64,000 bases of DNA from Pseudomonas syringae (lineage in GTDB: Bacteria; Pseudomonadota; Gammaproteobacteria; Pseudomonadales; Pseudomonadaceae), in the NCBI RefSeq assembly GCF_023278085.1, contig NZ_CP066265.1:3068501-3132500 (forward strand), given 5' to 3'. Shown one piece after another: positions 62,349-64,000 of the stretch. Under the pieces are notes generated by a model. It searched no databases. It saw only the letters and a program-made list of their open reading frames with translations, and was not told where the DNA came from. The translations under genes and the position numbers were made by a program. Position 1 is the stretch's first letter. Each line of letters starts with the position of its first letter.

Positions 62349-62815
62349 AACGCTTTATTTCCTGCGCTGTAGCGCGAACATCTCGTTGATTGACCAGAAA
62401 CGGCTGTCGGACTGCACTGCCTGCTCCCGACTGAAAAAAGCAGACAGAACCTGCAAGACATGCAAGACAGACGCTTGAATGATAACGCCCGACGCGAGCA
62501 TTGTACGGCTTTACGCGCGCGGGGGTCTGTACGAAAACTCGTCAGATCGATCTGCAACCACTGAAATATCGGGCTAGCCTTGGTGTTCATCGATAACGCT
62601 CAATTTGAGCATGCATTCCGTTTTGTGACAAAGGCTTATGATGTGATTTTATCAACTGCCCGCAACTTCAAATGCGTCGACCGGGCGATGGTGGGCGCAC
62701 CCTACCGCACGCTTCGGGTGCGCGCCATAATGGCAACCCACTGTGACCACGCTTGCCGCACAGAGTTGCACTTGCAGGCACTGAGTGCCCTCCCCTTCCG
62801 AAAAGTCGTGATGCC
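62349..62815. promoter_or_regulatory. Divergent region between ftsK and aat
   Basis: These 467 bases contain no recognisable gene and should hold both promoters. A long imperfect hairpin lies at about 62689-62728, with arms built on ATGG..GGCGCACCC and GGGTGCGCGCCAT. It may be a repeat-family element or a leader structure for aat. Short open frames here have no family resemblance. Confidence 0.45.
62689..62728. repeat. Imperfect hairpin upstream of aat
   Basis: GGCGCACCC (62694-62702) faces GGGTGCGCGCC (62716-62726), with ATGG and CCAT extending the stem. It lies about 90 nt before the aat start. No other copy was found in the window. Confidence 0.4.
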
Positions 62816-63505
62816 ATGCTGACCTGGTTACAACGCAACAGTCTTGATTTCCCACCCCTGGAGAAGGCGCTTCGTGAACCCGACGGGTTACTCGCGGCAG
62901 GCGGGGATCTGTCTGCAGATCGCCTGATCCAGGCCTATCGTCATGGCTGCTTTCCTTGGTTTCAGGATGGCCAACCCATTCTCTGGTGGTCACCCGACCC
63001 GCGCACGGTACTGTTTCCCGACGAGCTGCACGTTTCACGCAGCCTCGCCAAACTCCTGCGCCAGGCTCGCTATACAGTGACCTTCGATCAGGATTTTGCT
63101 CGCGTAATCGAAGCCTGCGCTGCGCCGCGCAGCTATGCTGACGGCACCTGGATTACCGACTCGATGCAGAGCGCTTATCTGGAGCTGCACCAACGCGGCC
63201 ATGCGCACAGTGTCGAGGTCTGGGATCAAGGCGAGCTGGTCGGAGGTTTATACGGCCTGGCAATGGGTCAGTTGTTCTTCGGTGAATCCATGTTCAGCCG
63301 CGCCGACAACGCTTCCAAATTCGGTTTTGCCACACTGGTCGAACGCCTTACAGCCTGGGGCTTCGTACTGATCGATTGCCAAATGCCCACTCAACACCTG
63401 CACAGCTTCGGTGCCCGCCCGATTCCCCGCCAGACGTTTGCCGATTATCTCGCGCAATACCTGGACCGGCCGACCGATGCCGACTGGTTACCTAGGCGAG
63501 TTTGA
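62816..63505 (+). CDS. aat: Leucyl/phenylalanyl-tRNA--protein transferase
   Basis: This 229-residue enzyme has [97 protein letters not shown] and [14 protein letters not shown], all typical of Aat. It adds Leu or Phe to N-terminal Arg/Lys for ClpS/ClpAP degradation. ATG 62816 is the correct start; the upstream extension is not conserved. The arginyl-type transferase gene follows 51 nt later. Confidence 0.95.
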   Translation: MLTWLQRNSLDFPPLEKALREPDGLLAAGGDLSADRLIQAYRHGCFPWFQDGQPILWWSPDPRTVLFPDELHVSRSLAKLLRQARYTVTFDQDFARVIEACAAPRSYADGTWITDSMQSAYLELHQRGHAHSVEVWDQGELVGGLYGLAMGQLFFGESMFSRADNASKFGFATLVERLTAWGFVLIDCQMPTQHLHSFGARPIPRQTFADYLAQYLDRPTDADWLPRRV

Positions 63506-63556
63506 AAGGCTGGCATACACTCATGGCTATGGACTCACCAACAAAGGGGGGCGACG

Positions 63557-64000
63557 ATGACAGAGCTGGCCAGGCTTAAGTTTTATGCCACCCAACCCCA
63601 CACGTGCAGTTACCTGCCCGAAGAGCAGGCGACGACGCTGTTCCTGGACCCCAGCCAGCCAATGGATGTTCAGGTCTATGCCGACCTGTCCGACATGGGC
63701 TTTCGTCGTAGCGGCGACCATCTTTATCGCCCTCACTGCCAGAATTGCAGTGCCTGTGTGCCTGCGCGCATTCCGGTCAACCTGTTTGTGCCTGACAGAC
63801 AGCAAAAACGCATCCTGAAACGCAATGCTGACCTTCAGGTCAGCAGCGCAAAGCCGGTCTTCACCCAGGAATACTTCGACCTTTATCAGCGCTATATCGA
63901 ACAACGCCACGCCGATGGCGACATGTTTCCGCCCAGTCGCGAGCAGTTTTCGACATTTCTGGTGCGCGACCTGCCCTTCTCACGTTTCTATGAATTTCGC
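63557..64000 (+). CDS. bpt: Aspartate/glutamate leucyltransferase Bpt (arginyltransferase family), 3' end cut by window
   Basis: The frame is open to the window edge (148 codons). The protein begins with [20 protein letters not shown] and has the conserved N-terminal cysteine region HTCSYL, then [24 protein letters not shown] and [16 protein letters not shown]. Bacterial Bpt transfers Leu to N-terminal Asp or Glu, an N-end-rule step paired with Aat. The ATG follows a GGGGGGCGA purine-rich stretch. Confidence 0.93.
   Translation, partial: MTELARLKFYATQPHTCSYLPEEQATTLFLDPSQPMDVQVYADLSDMGFRRSGDHLYRPHCQNCSACVPARIPVNLFVPDRQQKRILKRNADLQVSSAKPVFTQEYFDLYQRYIEQRHADGDMFPPSREQFSTFLVRDLPFSRFYEFR

Overview
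The window looks like a stretch of chromosome from a member of the Pseudomonas syringae group. The evidence is the gene content and order: an RhlA-type HAA synthase beside an RND pump, a gsp type II secretion operon, the serralysin cluster aprA-inh-aprD-aprE-aprF, tusDCBE, and cysG-serS-crcB-rarA-lolA-ftsK followed by aat-bpt. GC-rich Pseudomonas-style codon use and typical Shine-Dalgarno sequences agree. The species call is inference; no database search was possible.

Layout. 1-2.8 kb: the end of a formate/nitrite-type channel, then an OmpR-type response regulator and its sensor kinase. 3.4-9.7 kb: rhlA, then two lipoprotein membrane-fusion proteins and an RND pump (a TriABC-like arrangement with no outer-membrane channel). 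9.7-11.7 kb: a two-gene insertion on the minus strand, an AAA ATPase plus an HNH nuclease, that matches the Septu (PtuA/PtuB) anti-phage system. 11.9-13.9 kb: an MFS exporter and a secreted esterase. 13.9-24.3 kb: a complete minus-strand gsp operon (E-F-G-H-I-J-K-L-M-C/N-D) preceded by a small secreted protein. Divergent from it is a large exported GH3 beta-glucosidase with a PA14 insert. 27.6-33.3 kb: a TetR regulator, an acetyltransferase broken by a one-base frameshift, a LysR regulator, an alpha-ketoglutaric semialdehyde-type dehydrogenase and a sarcosine/methyltryptophan-type oxidase. 33.3-39.7 kb: the alkaline protease and its type I secretion system. 40-41 kb: a BI-1 family membrane protein and tRNA-Ser(UGA).

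The most interesting part is 42.2-47.3 kb. It holds a LasR/PpuR-like regulator, an antisense RsaL-like repressor gene partly overlapping it, and a LasI/PpuI-like AHL synthase. This resembles the las/ppu quorum-sensing locus of P. aeruginosa and P. putida more than the AhlI/AhlR pair usual in P. syringae. A lux-box-like palindrome lies in the rsaL/synthase divergent promoter. A second one overlaps the synthase stop codon and faces a four-gene operon: TIM-barrel isomerase-like protein, AzlC, AzlD and a PLP aminotransferase. I infer a quorum-controlled operon that makes or exports an amino-acid-like compound, and I know of no description of it.

47.5-51 kb holds a small Cys-motif protein, a LysR regulator, and an MFS symporter paired with an orphan substrate-binding protein. 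An LTTR-type palindrome lies upstream of the symporter. From 51.3 kb to the end is core genome: tRNA 2-thiolation (tusDCBE), a YbiB-like protein, a glutathionyl-hydroquinone reductase, siroheme synthase, seryl-tRNA synthetase, fluoride exporter, RarA, LolA, FtsK, and the two N-end-rule aminoacyl-tRNA-protein transferases, the last of which is cut by the window edge.
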